Part shown: positions 34,767 to 42,812 of the stretch, in pieces
Layout of the letters: every line of letters begins with the position of its first letter
Position numbering within the stretch: the first letter of the stretch is position 1
From: Propionibacteriaceae bacterium
GTDB lineage: Bacteria > Actinomycetota > Actinomycetes > Propionibacteriales > Propionibacteriaceae
NCBI GenBank assembly: GCA_025965155.1
Contig: JAOPXN010000024.1
Span: forward strand, 1 to 49,471
Direction of reading: 5' to 3'
DNA length: 49,471 nucleotides
The notes under the pieces: generated by a model
Told to the model about the DNA's origin: nothing
Databases searched by the model: none
The model's input: only the letters and a program-made list of their open reading frames with translations
Translations under genes and position numbers: made by a program

Positions 34767-35087
34767 GTGACCGAGTTGCCCACGTCTCCACCCAGTGAAC
34801 AGCCGGACGCCGTACCGGCGGGCATGCCGACCCCGGAGCACCACTTCCTGGTCCAGGCGCCGGTGGCGCCGGTCGACGTCGACGGGCTCAATGTCGTCAT
34901 CACCGGCATCAGTGCCTTCGCGGCTGCCTCCGTCCTGAGCGGAATCTTCTACGCCGACCTGTCCGCCCGCGGTGACGGCTGGTGGCTCGGGGTCTGCATC
35001 GCCGGCTTCGGTCTGGGCCTGGTGGGTCTGGCCTACTGCTGGAACCGCCGCCGCCGGCGTCGTGCGGGCCGCTGGACCAACGACTGA
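34767..35087 (+). CDS. DUF2530 membrane protein
   Basis: A 106-residue protein of the DUF2530 type. A Pro-rich N-terminus is followed by two membrane helices (about 42-62 and 71-90; the second GWWLGVCIAGFGLGLVGLAYC is characteristic) and a basic tail RRRRRRAGRW. Function unknown. It is commonly next to an NCS2 permease in actinobacteria, as here. The GTG start is probably leaderless. Confidence 0.85.
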   Translation: MTELPTSPPSEQPDAVPAGMPTPEHHFLVQAPVAPVDVDGLNVVITGISAFAAASVLSGIFYADLSARGDGWWLGVCIAGFGLGLVGLAYCWNRRRRRRAGRWTND

Positions 35088-35245
35088 CCCCTCCGGCGGA
35101 AGGCCGCTCGGACTCGACCACGTTCGACTCGCGGATCGCTGCGGCAAAAGACGCAGCCCCGGGTCGGCGAGCTGGACCCGCACCCGGGTGCGGCTGTGGG
35201 TAGGCATGGCGCAATCTCCCCAAACCGATGAGCCCGCAACGCAGA

Positions 35246-35285
35246 GTTCATCTGCTGGCTAGGCCGAGGGCGCACCGAGTTCACC
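35246..35285 (+). promoter_or_regulatory. PHO-box-like units upstream of phoX
   Basis: GTTCATC (35246-35252) and GTTCACC (35279-35285) match the 7-nt core of actinobacterial PhoP direct-repeat units and lie 33 nt apart, three times the 11-nt unit. The two intervening 11-nt phases are poor matches. They end 71 nt before the ATG of phoX. Confidence 0.4.
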
Positions 35286-35356
35286 CCGAGTGGGAATTGT
35301 CCGCTGTGTCCTACGAACCGTCGACGGTGGCCTCGGGCCGCCAAGGAGCCCACCCC

Positions 35357-37411
35357 ATGACAATGCTTCCCATGCTCGGCCAGACGCACGGAAACCGCAG
35401 TGCCGTCACCTGTCACCTCAAGTGTGATGACGCCTGCGCCCGCCCCGTCCCGAACACCAGTGCCGAGCCCTCGTTCCGCGAGATTGCGTCCAGACAGCTC
35501 AGCCGCCGCACCCTGCTTGCTGCGGGTGGTGCGCTCGCAGTCACCGCTGGGGTGCCGTCGCTGCTGCCTGAGCGGGCCGCGGCGGTCGAAGGCCAAGTCG
35601 ACACCCGGCACGGCCGGAACCGCGAAGCCTTCGCCTTCACTCCGATCAGCTCGGTGGAGATGACCAAGGACGCGGTCACCGTGCCGCAGGGGTTCGAGTG
35701 GACGCCGATCCTGCGCTGGGGCGACCCGCTGTTCCACAACTCCCCCGCCTTCAACCCCGAGGTCCCAGACGCAGAGGCCCAGGAGCTGCAGTTCGGCTAC
35801 AACAACGACTACCTCGACATCCTGGTCACCGACCGGCGGGGTCGGCGGGCCCTGCTGTGCTGCAACCACGAGTACACCAACCGGGCAATCATGTTCCCGC
35901 CGACCGCCAACGCCGCCGAGGAGGCCGAGGTCCTCAAGACCTTGATGGCCGCCCACGGCTTCAGCGTTGTCGAGCTGGAGCGATCCGCCACCAGACGTCC
36001 GTGGCGCTACATCCGGGGCGGCCGCAACAACCGCCGGATCACCGCCTACACCCCGTTCCGGATGACCGGTCCCGCGGCCGGCAGCGAGCTGGTACGGACC
36101 GCCGCCGATCCAACCGGTCGCCGCGTGCACGGCACCATCGGCAACTGCTCGGGTGGGACCACGCCCTGGGGCACCATCTTGTCCGGGGAGGAGAACTTCA
36201 ACGGCTACTTCGTCGCCGACCCGGCTGCTCGCGGAAGCAAGCGGTACGGCCTGACCAACAAGCCGAGCAACTTCGGCTGGGAGAAGGTCGATCCTCGATT
36301 CGACGCCACCAAGCCCGAGTACGCCAATGAGCCCCACCGCTTCGGCTACATCGTCGAGATCGATCCGAGCGACCCCACCTCGACCCCGCGTAAGCACACG
36401 GCGATGGGCCGGTTCAAGCACGAGGGCGCCAACATCAGGGTAGACGCCGACGGCACCGTGGTGGCCTATATGGGTGACGACGAGAAGTTCGACTATCTGT
36501 ACAAGTTCGTCGCCCGGAAGAAGTTCCGTCCCGGTCGCAGCACATCCGCCCGCCGGCACAACCTGAGCCTGCTGACCGAGGGCGACCTGTATGTGGCGCG
36601 CTTCAGCGGGGTGCAGCGGCCAGCCAACGACAACCTCGGCCGCGGCACCTGGATCCCGCTCACCTTGAATGGCCAGTCAGTCGTTCCGGGTTTCAGCCAC
36701 GAGGGGGTGCTGGTCTTCACCCGCGAGGCCGCCGACGTGATGAAGGCGACCCCAATGGACCGCTGCGAGGACGTAGAGCCGAGCCTCAGGACCGGCAAGG
36801 TGTACGTGGTCTGCACCAACAACGACGCTCGCGGGACCGCAGGCAAGCCGGGCCCCGACGCCGCCAACCCGCGTCCGATCAACAAGAACGGCCACATCGT
36901 CGAGATCACCGAGCACAACAACGCCGGCGACGCCACCACCTTCACCTGGGACCTGTTCATGGTCTGCGGGGACGAAGGTCAGGCCGGCACCTACTTCGGC
37001 GGCTGGTCCGGCCCGGTGGCCCCGATCTCGTGCCCGGACAACATCGCCTTTGACTCCGAGGACAACCTCTGGATCTCCACCGACGGGCAGCCGGGCTCGA
37101 TCAAGAAGGCCGACGGCCTGTTCCGGGTACCGCTGACCGGCCGGGAGCGCGGCCACCTGGTCCAGTTCCTGGCCGTACCGAACCAGGCAGAGACCTGTGG
37201 TCCGGTGATCCACGACCGGGACGACTCCGTCTTCGTCGCGGTCCAGCACCCCGGCGAGGACGGCACCTGGGAGAACCAGCAGTCCTACTTCCCCGACTAC
37301 GTCAGCGAGGGCAGCCGCCCGCAGCGAGGTGACTGGCGGGGGCCGCGGCCGTCGGTGATCCAGGTGACCCGGCGTTCTCGAGGCAGCGCCGGCTCCGCCC
37401 GGCGTTCTTGA
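35357..37411 (+). CDS. phoX: PhoX-family alkaline phosphatase, Tat-exported
   Basis: A 684-residue DUF839/PhoX phosphatase that releases phosphate from organic esters outside the cell, using calcium and iron. The N-terminus has the family CHLKCDDACARPVPNTS segment and a twin-arginine signal (SRRTLLAAGGALAV, Arg50-Arg51). Core motifs include CNHEYTN, NCSGGTTPWGTILSGEENF, HEGANIRV, MGDDEKFDYLYKF and CPDNIAFDSEDNLWIS. ATG 35357 follows AAGGAG at long spacing; earlier in-frame codons lie before the leader. The last 15 codons or so come from a 30-nt tandem repeat. A Pho-regulon member by inference. Confidence 0.92.
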   Translation: MTMLPMLGQTHGNRSAVTCHLKCDDACARPVPNTSAEPSFREIASRQLSRRTLLAAGGALAVTAGVPSLLPERAAAVEGQVDTRHGRNREAFAFTPISSVEMTKDAVTVPQGFEWTPILRWGDPLFHNSPAFNPEVPDAEAQELQFGYNNDYLDILVTDRRGRRALLCCNHEYTNRAIMFPPTANAAEEAEVLKTLMAAHGFSVVELERSATRRPWRYIRGGRNNRRITAYTPFRMTGPAAGSELVRTAADPTGRRVHGTIGNCSGGTTPWGTILSGEENFNGYFVADPAARGSKRYGLTNKPSNFGWEKVDPRFDATKPEYANEPHRFGYIVEIDPSDPTSTPRKHTAMGRFKHEGANIRVDADGTVVAYMGDDEKFDYLYKFVARKKFRPGRSTSARRHNLSLLTEGDLYVARFSGVQRPANDNLGRGTWIPLTLNGQSVVPGFSHEGVLVFTREAADVMKATPMDRCEDVEPSLRTGKVYVVCTNNDARGTAGKPGPDAANPRPINKNGHIVEITEHNNAGDATTFTWDLFMVCGDEGQAGTYFGGWSGPVAPISCPDNIAFDSEDNLWISTDGQPGSIKKADGLFRVPLTGRERGHLVQFLAVPNQAETCGPVIHDRDDSVFVAVQHPGEDGTWENQQSYFPDYVSEGSRPQRGDWRGPRPSVIQVTRRSRGSAGSARRS

Positions 37412-37430
37412 GGCAGCGCCGGCTCCGCCC
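37371..37430. repeat. 30-bp tandem repeat, two copies, spanning the phoX stop
   Basis: GGCGTTCTCGAGGCAGCGCC plus ten more bases (37371-37400) is repeated at 37401-37430 with one change (CTCGA to CTTGA). A third copy begins (GGCG) and breaks off. The single C-to-T change in copy two makes the TGA stop of phoX. Confidence 0.9.
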
Positions 37431-37445
37431 GGCGACGCTAAGTTC

Positions 37446-38234
37446 TCAGTCGAAGAGCGAGCCGGCGTCGTCCCACTCGATGGTGTCCCAGACGGGCGCC
37501 GGCAGCTCTGCGGCTCGGGGGTCGGATAGCACGTTGGAGTGGGCGCCGCACCCGTGGTCGACGCTCACCACCGAGCCGTCGGCGGCGGAGTACACGTTGG
37601 TGCAGACGCCGAAGATCGAACCAAGGCTGCCGCTCAGCCGGACGAAGAAGGCGCAGGTGTCGCAGGTGGCCGGCGCGAGTTTGGTCATCTGGTTGTCCGG
37701 GCCCCCGTCGCCGGCGAGCCAGCGCTCGGCTGCCTCATCCCGGCCCAGCACCGACAGGACGCGTTCCCGTCCGAGCCCTAGCTCGGCCACCACAGCGCGG
37801 ATCTGGCTGGCCTCGGCGGGGGTGGTGTCCGCAGCGTCCTCACCGCCGGTGTAGCCCGGTTCCAGCCGCGGGTCGTCGTCCGGGGACGGCATCAGCAGAC
37901 CGGGGGTGACGTCCCCAGGCTCGATCCGCTCCGCCCACGGAATCCACGGCGGGGGCATCAAGGCTCCCTCGCCAGGCAGCAGTACCACCTCGTTGACGCT
38001 GGGCACCTTGGCGCGCGAGGCACGCACCAGGGTCACCGACCAGCGCCAGCCCTGGTATCCGGGATGAGTACAGGCAAAGAGGTGGGTAACCACCCGATCG
38101 TCCTCGGCCACCGCGCCCAGGTACTCTCCGACGCCCATGGCGCCCGCGGACTCACGGGCGGCCTCGCGGGCGAGATCCGTGGCAGCCAAGCAGATGGCGT
38201 CCGGCTTGATCGTCCTGCTTCGGGTGGTGGCCAT
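37446..38234 (-). CDS. DUF3027 protein
   Basis: A 262-residue DUF3027 protein, an actinobacterial family of unknown function. Signatures: LAREAARESAGAMGVGEYLG, ACTHPGYQGWRWSVTLVRA, EVVLLPGEGALMPPPWIPWAERI, and a Cys-containing end CDTCAFFVRLSGSLGSIFGVCTN with DHGCGAHS, which could hold zinc. CAGAAT sits as a leaderless -10 six nt from the ATG. Divergent from an MFS gene and near a cold-shock gene, the usual neighbourhood of this family. Confidence 0.9.
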   Translation of the reverse strand: MATTRSRTIKPDAICLAATDLAREAARESAGAMGVGEYLGAVAEDDRVVTHLFACTHPGYQGWRWSVTLVRASRAKVPSVNEVVLLPGEGALMPPPWIPWAERIEPGDVTPGLLMPSPDDDPRLEPGYTGGEDAADTTPAEASQIRAVVAELGLGRERVLSVLGRDEAAERWLAGDGGPDNQMTKLAPATCDTCAFFVRLSGSLGSIFGVCTNVYSAADGSVVSVDHGCGAHSNVLSDPRAAELPAPVWDTIEWDDAGSLFD

Positions 38235-38239
38235 TGAAC

Positions 38240-38246
38240 TATTCTG
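38240..38246. promoter_or_regulatory. coincident divergent -10 elements
   Basis: TATTCT on plus (38240-38245) and CAGAAT on minus (38246-38241) occupy the same bases between DUF3027 and the MFS gene. The minus element is 6 nt from the DUF3027 ATG; the plus one would start near 38252. Confidence 0.4.
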
Positions 38247-38270
38247 ACAGCCGGAGCCGCCTCGACACCA

Positions 38271-39725
38271 ATGAGCGACGCTGTAACCACGCTGTCAGTG
38301 GAACAGGGCAGGATGGGCGACGTGAACGCAGGTCAGCAAGGGACCCGGAACCGGGTGGGTTCGGCCGCCCGTCGGGTGGCCGGTGGAGCGGGCGTAGGGG
38401 CCCGGGTCTCCGCTGCCCAGCTGCGCCGCGGCGGCGGCCGGGTGCTGGCGTTCACCACCTCCCGAGGCGCCGGCGAGAGCGGCCTGGCCCGCCTGGTCCA
38501 CCTTCAGTTCTTCGCTGCGGCCGGTGACGCCGCGGTCGCCATCTCGTTGGCCGGCACCTTGTTCTTCACCCTGCCTACCGACCAGGCCCGCCCACAGGTG
38601 GCACAGTTCCTGCTGCTGACGATGGCTCCGTTCGCTGTGGTGGCGCCCTTCATCGGCCCGTTCCTGGACCGCTTCCGGCACGGCCGCCGATGGGCCATCG
38701 GAGTGACCCTGGCGCTGCGGGCCTTTCTCTGCTGGGTGCTGGCGGATGCCATCGCAGACAACTCCGTGTGGATCTTCCCTTGCGCGTTGGGCTGCCTGGT
38801 GGCCTCGAAGGCGTACACCGTGACCCGTGCCTCGGCGGTGCCCCGGCTGCTGCCCGAGGGCTTCACCTTGGTCAGCGCCAACTCGCGGATCTCGATGGCC
38901 AATGTCGTCGGGGCTGCCGTCGGTGGTGGACTGGCAGCCGGCATCGCACGGCTCGGCCCCGGCTGGTCACTGCGGTTCGCTTTCGTCGTGTTCATCGTGG
39001 CCACGGTGCTGGCGATCCTGCTGTCGCCGAAGGTCGACTCCTCGGTGGGCGAGCGCGACATCGGCGGTGTGCTGGCGCTGGGAGTGGGGCCGTCCCTCGG
39101 CTCCGAAACCGTGGCTGCTCCAAGCCAACGGGTCCAGCGACGCTTCCGCAGCCTGCGGCCGAGTGTGATCCACGGTCTGCGTTGCGTGATGGGTGCCCGG
39201 CTGATGACCGGGTTCTTGACCCTGTTCCTCGCCTTCCTGCTGCGGGAGGAGCCGATCGCCTCGATCGATGGCAGCGTGGCGCTGGGCCTCGTGGTGGTGG
39301 CAGCCGGGGTCGGCAACTGTCTCGGCACCGTGGTGGGCAACCTGCTCAAGGACAAGGCGCCCGAGAGAATCGGGCTGGCCGTGCTGTGCCTCGACGTGGC
39401 GATGGCTGCCACCACGGCCGCGTTCTACTCGATTGTCACGGTGATAGCGATGGGCTTGTGTGCCGGGCTGTGCGCCCAGCTCGCCAAGCTGTCGTACGAC
39501 GCGCTGGTCCAGCGCGATGTGCCCGAGGAGGTCCGTACCTCCGTCTTCGCCCGCTCGGAGGCGGTGCTGCAGATCTGCTGGGTGTTCGGAGGCGGCCTGG
39601 GGATCGCGCTACCGCTGATCCCCCAGCTGGGCTTCGGGCTGATCGCCGGCCTGCTAGCGGCCCTGCTGGCCTGGACTGTGGTGGTCTGGCGCCGTCAGCA
39701 CACGACGGCGCCGACCACCAGCTGA
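38271..39725 (+). CDS. MFS transporter
   Basis: A 484-residue major facilitator, around 12 helices after an 80-residue basic/Gly-rich N-terminal extension. Loop APFIGPFLDRFRHGRRWAIG is the MFS A-type motif. It belongs to the transporter conserved next to DUF3027 in actinobacteria; substrate unknown. The start is uncertain because the extension is unusual: ATG 38271 gives the longest product, and ATG 38313 is another candidate. Converges with the cold-shock gene (11-nt gap). Confidence 0.82.
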   Translation: MSDAVTTLSVEQGRMGDVNAGQQGTRNRVGSAARRVAGGAGVGARVSAAQLRRGGGRVLAFTTSRGAGESGLARLVHLQFFAAAGDAAVAISLAGTLFFTLPTDQARPQVAQFLLLTMAPFAVVAPFIGPFLDRFRHGRRWAIGVTLALRAFLCWVLADAIADNSVWIFPCALGCLVASKAYTVTRASAVPRLLPEGFTLVSANSRISMANVVGAAVGGGLAAGIARLGPGWSLRFAFVVFIVATVLAILLSPKVDSSVGERDIGGVLALGVGPSLGSETVAAPSQRVQRRFRSLRPSVIHGLRCVMGARLMTGFLTLFLAFLLREEPIASIDGSVALGLVVVAAGVGNCLGTVVGNLLKDKAPERIGLAVLCLDVAMAATTAAFYSIVTVIAMGLCAGLCAQLAKLSYDALVQRDVPEEVRTSVFARSEAVLQICWVFGGGLGIALPLIPQLGFGLIAGLLAALLAWTVVVWRRQHTTAPTTS

Positions 39726-39736
39726 GCCGACCGCCC

Positions 39737-40120
39737 TCAGAGCTCCAGCTCGTCGGCCACGGCGCGGAGCACGGTGGCGATCTTGGTGGAGGTCTTGGCG
39801 TCGGGATGCTTGCCCCGACGGTAGCCGTTGCCGACCGAGTCGAGCATCTTGATCAGGTCCTCGACGATGACGGCCATCTGCTCGGAGCTCTTCCGCTGCG
39901 CCTTGGACAGCGACGGCGGGGCGTCGACAAGTCGCAGCGACCAGGCCTGCTCGCCCTTACGTCCCTCGATGACGTCGAAGTCGACCTTCTGGCCGGCCTT
40001 CAGGGCGGTCACGCCGGCAGGCAGCGCGTTGGCCCGGACGTAGACGTCGCCGCCCTCGTCCTTCGTCAGGAAGCCGAACCCCTTCTCGGAGTCGTAGAAC
40101 CTCACCTTGCCTAAAGGCAC
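39737..40120 (-). CDS. cold-shock-domain protein with C-terminal extension
   Basis: A 127-residue protein. Residues 1-66 are a CspA-type OB fold with RNP motifs KGFGFLT and DVYVRANAL (a variant of the usual VFVH). An extension of about 60 residues, helical and charged (SLSKAQRKSSEQMAVIVEDLIKML), is found in the actinobacterial CspB-like group next to DUF3027. It probably acts as an RNA chaperone. GTG start with only a weak GGGG upstream. Confidence 0.88.
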   Translation of the reverse strand: MPLGKVRFYDSEKGFGFLTKDEGGDVYVRANALPAGVTALKAGQKVDFDVIEGRKGEQAWSLRLVDAPPSLSKAQRKSSEQMAVIVEDLIKMLDSVGNGYRRGKHPDAKTSTKIATVLRAVADELEL

Positions 40121-40220
40121 CTGAACCCCAATTCAATGCTTACTGAGCTGATGCTCGAACCAGAAACACAACTGCGCCTGATATTCAGGCGCCCGCTAAG
40201 CGTATCCGTTCTTAAGCCGC

Positions 40221-40283
40221 CACCCAACCACTTTCCCCGCCGCCCCGACGTGTGGGGAGCGGCGGGGAAAGAGAGGCTGGGTG
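40221..40283. terminator. long hairpin downstream of the GDPD gene
   Basis: A 13-bp perfect stem CTTTCCCCGCCGC / GCGGCGGGGAAAG (40231-40243 and 40259-40271), with CCC/GGG inside and an outer CACCCA / TGGGTG pair. It starts 26 nt after the GDPD stop on the minus strand. No strong U tract follows, so it may be a pause, processing or DNA-level element rather than a simple terminator. Confidence 0.5.
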
Positions 40284-40308
40284 AGCGCCGATTGGGGTGT
40301 GCCGGGCG

Positions 40309-42585
40309 CTAGCGCCGATTCCGTGCAGCGTCCACCCCGACGTCCGGGTCATCGGTGAAGAACCCGTCCATTCCGGCATTCAGGAAGGCCCGGACCTCGC
40401 CGGCCATATCGCCTGGTGCTTTCGGGTCGGTTCCCCGCCGGAACTCGGTGGGCAGGAACTGGTTCTCCTGCCGGAACGTCCAGCCGTGCACGGTCAGACC
40501 GGCCCGGTGGGCGTCGCTGATGACGGCGGTCGGTCGGAGCAGCGAGCCGTCGGAGCCGCGCGGGATCATCACGTTCTTGCAGAAGCCGACAATGTCGGCG
40601 TACCGGCTGATCTGCTTCAGACCCGTGCGGGTGACCAGGTCGGCGTAGGTCCGCCTGTCCCCCGCCGCCACCAGGTCGTACGGCGCGCCGGAGCAGTCGA
40701 TCAGCTGAGCGATCGGCAGATCGGTCTTCTTCGCCAGCTCGACCAGGTTCACCGTCTCGAAGCTCTGCAGCACTTCCGGAGCCTTGGACCCGCCGAGACC
40801 GTTGGTGTTCAGCACCTCAAGCATCGGCTCCTCCAGCGACAGGCCAACGGAGTCGAAGTAGCTGGGGTGCTTGGTCTCGGGGTAGACGCCCACCGGACCG
40901 CCGCTGCAGGTACGGGAATGCCGGGCCAGATCGACGACCTCCTCGAAGGTCGGTATCTGGTACAGCCCGTCGTAGGCCGTGTTGTCCGGCCGGACCTGCG
41001 GAATCCGCTCCTTCGCCCGCAGCGTCTTCAGCTCGGCCAGGGTGAAGTCCTCGGTGAACCAGCCGCTGATCCGGACGCCGTCGACCACCTTGGTGGTCCG
41101 CCGCCCGGCGAACTCCGCCTTGGCCGCCACATCGGTGGTGCCGCCGATCTCGTTCTCATGCCGGGCCACCAGCTGGCCGTCCTTGGTGGCCACCAAGTCG
41201 GGCTCGATGTAGTCCGCGCACTGGTTGATCGCCAGCTCGTAGGAGGCCAGCGTGTGCTCGGGCCGGTAGCCACTGGCCCCGCGGTGCCCAACGACGGGCA
41301 CCGGGTTCGCGGCCCGCCGCTGGCTCCGGAGGTTCAGCACGATCATCTCGGTGTCGTCGGGCGTGCCGGAGACCCGGGCGTCGTTTCCTGGGTAGTTGTT
41401 GTCGTTGGCCACCAGGATCCGGCCGTCGTGCAGTTGCAGGACCGTCTCCACCGACTGCATCGGGAAGGAGAACGGGTTGCCGACACCGTAGGAGTCCGGG
41501 GACCTCTTGGTCCCGATCCGGTGCGGGTTCGCGATCTTGAGCAGGTCCACCACCAGCTTCTTGGTGACGAACCGCCGGTTGTCCAGCTTGCGCAGGTTGA
41601 CCTCGTACAGCCGCTTGGTCACCGCGGCCGATCCTTCGAAGTCGTCCCGTTCGATCACCAGCAGCCTGTCGTTACTGACGGTGAAGGCGTCGCCGACGAC
41701 GTTGGCGTCCTGGTCGGTCTCGTACTGCCAGCTGCGCCCGGTGTACTCCTCGGTCCGGGTGTCGAACTCATAGATCAGCCGGCGGCGCTGCAGGCTGTCG
41801 TTGACCAGCGCCCCCTCGACGATGGGGTACAGCACGTCGCCGTCCTCCGAACGTGCCATCGCCTCGAACCCTCGGCTGCTGGGTACGTTCGGCTGCTCGC
41901 CCGGCTCCAGGTACGGGTTGGCGGGAGACTTGCCGCCGGGGAACTTCACCGGTGCGGACAGCAGCAGCCCGGTGGCGTCGAAGTGGAGCAGGAAGGGCCC
42001 GAACTCCTCGCCGATCCAGAAGGTGCCGTCGTCACTGCGGATCAGCGACTCGATGTCGAAGTCGGCGCCGGTCAGCAGCCGCCGGTGGGTGTTCTCGTGC
42101 ACGATCGGGAAGTCGAGCAGATGGTTCTGGTCGCGGAGCGAGATGAACTGCCGGACCTTGATGGCGCCGGCACCGCCGCGGGCGGTTTCCCAGCGCGGCT
42201 TGACGAGGTAGATCCGGAGCAGGAAGTCCGCGGAGTTCGTCTTGGCGCCGAAACCGTTGTCGGGCATCCCCCAGAACGTGCCGTCGCCGTTCTCCACCAT
42301 GGCCGAGAAGCCCGGGATGACCTGGCCGGGGAACGGTCCGCTGCGGCCGTTGCCGGGGGTTGCCTGAGCGCCGGACGGAGGTCCCGGCGCAATGTAGTCG
42401 GCCGAAAGGGCGGCACGCGCCTCGAGGGCCGGGACCGTCGCGCGGCCCGATCGGCTCCAGTCGTGGTGGGAGTCCTCACGGGGAGCCGCGGTAGCTGGTC
42501 CGGTGAGCAGTGGTGACGCAATCAGCGCGCTGACCACCGCCACGGCCAGCGGGCGGAGTAGGGAGGTTGTGCGGGAGTTTGGCAT
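40309..42585 (-). CDS. secreted phytase-like esterase / glycerophosphodiester phosphodiesterase fusion
   Basis: A 758-residue exported protein. The signal peptide ends near TGPATAAP. Residues about 50-420 are the esterase-like domain of phytase type (PF13449-like: GFSAMVENGDGTFWGMPDNGFG, FWIGEEFGPFLLHFD, RGFEAMARS). Residues about 428-755 are a GDPD TIM barrel with VVGHRGASGYRPEHTLASY, YIEPDLVATKDGQLV and the end DGFFTDDPDVG. It would release phosphate or glycerol-3-phosphate from phospholipid headgroups. ATG 42585 has GGAGCACCC upstream. A PHO-box-like repeat lies about 108 nt upstream. Confidence 0.92.
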   Translation of the reverse strand: MPNSRTTSLLRPLAVAVVSALIASPLLTGPATAAPREDSHHDWSRSGRATVPALEARAALSADYIAPGPPSGAQATPGNGRSGPFPGQVIPGFSAMVENGDGTFWGMPDNGFGAKTNSADFLLRIYLVKPRWETARGGAGAIKVRQFISLRDQNHLLDFPIVHENTHRRLLTGADFDIESLIRSDDGTFWIGEEFGPFLLHFDATGLLLSAPVKFPGGKSPANPYLEPGEQPNVPSSRGFEAMARSEDGDVLYPIVEGALVNDSLQRRRLIYEFDTRTEEYTGRSWQYETDQDANVVGDAFTVSNDRLLVIERDDFEGSAAVTKRLYEVNLRKLDNRRFVTKKLVVDLLKIANPHRIGTKRSPDSYGVGNPFSFPMQSVETVLQLHDGRILVANDNNYPGNDARVSGTPDDTEMIVLNLRSQRRAANPVPVVGHRGASGYRPEHTLASYELAINQCADYIEPDLVATKDGQLVARHENEIGGTTDVAAKAEFAGRRTTKVVDGVRISGWFTEDFTLAELKTLRAKERIPQVRPDNTAYDGLYQIPTFEEVVDLARHSRTCSGGPVGVYPETKHPSYFDSVGLSLEEPMLEVLNTNGLGGSKAPEVLQSFETVNLVELAKKTDLPIAQLIDCSGAPYDLVAAGDRRTYADLVTRTGLKQISRYADIVGFCKNVMIPRGSDGSLLRPTAVISDAHRAGLTVHGWTFRQENQFLPTEFRRGTDPKAPGDMAGEVRAFLNAGMDGFFTDDPDVGVDAARNRR

Positions 42586-42692
42586 GGGTGCTCCTGGTCG
42601 GGGGCCGCCGCAGCAGGGAGAGCGACGGCGGTGGAACCCGACCGATGCAAGCGGACTCAACCCATTCCTGGATGGCCTTCCTCGATCGGGCC

Positions 42693-42710
42693 GGTGACCG
42701 ATCGGTGAAC
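42693..42710 (-). promoter_or_regulatory. PHO box, two 11-nt direct repeat units
   Basis: On the minus strand, GTTCACCGATC is directly followed by GGTCACCGGCC, exactly 11 nt in phase, matching the GTTCACC / GGTCACC units bound by PhoP in streptomycetes. A weaker unit GTCCGCT precedes in phase. The site is 108 nt upstream of the phytase-like/GDPD start, a typical activator position. Confidence 0.65.
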
Positions 42711-42750
42711 TCTGAGCGGACGCGTTTGCCGGCCGCCCCCGGGACGGTCC

Positions 42751-42807
42751 GGGTCGAGCGAAGCGAGCGGGGTCGAGCGGGTCGAGCGAAGCGAGCTGGG
42801 TCGAGCG
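42751..42807. repeat. 28-nt-period tandem repeat
   Basis: GGGTCGAGCGAAGCGAGC plus eleven more bases occurs at 42751-42779 and again at 42779-42807 with one difference. The core TCGAGCGAAGCGAG also contains an imperfect palindrome. Intergenic, downstream of the LysR gene stop. Confidence 0.8.
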
Positions 42808-42812
42808 GAGAT

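Noticed and set aside
33278-34798. 506-codon plus-strand frame rich in Asp, Gln and His
   Set aside because: A shadow of the NCS2 permease; the composition reflects the antisense of hydrophobic helices.
35138-35157. hairpin GCTGCG / CGCAGC after DUF2530 as a terminator
   Set aside because: Only 6 bp with an 8-nt loop and no U tract.
40297-42516. 739-codon plus-strand frame
   Set aside because: Antisense to the phytase-like/GDPD gene, Val/Gly/Gln-rich composition and no recognisable domain.
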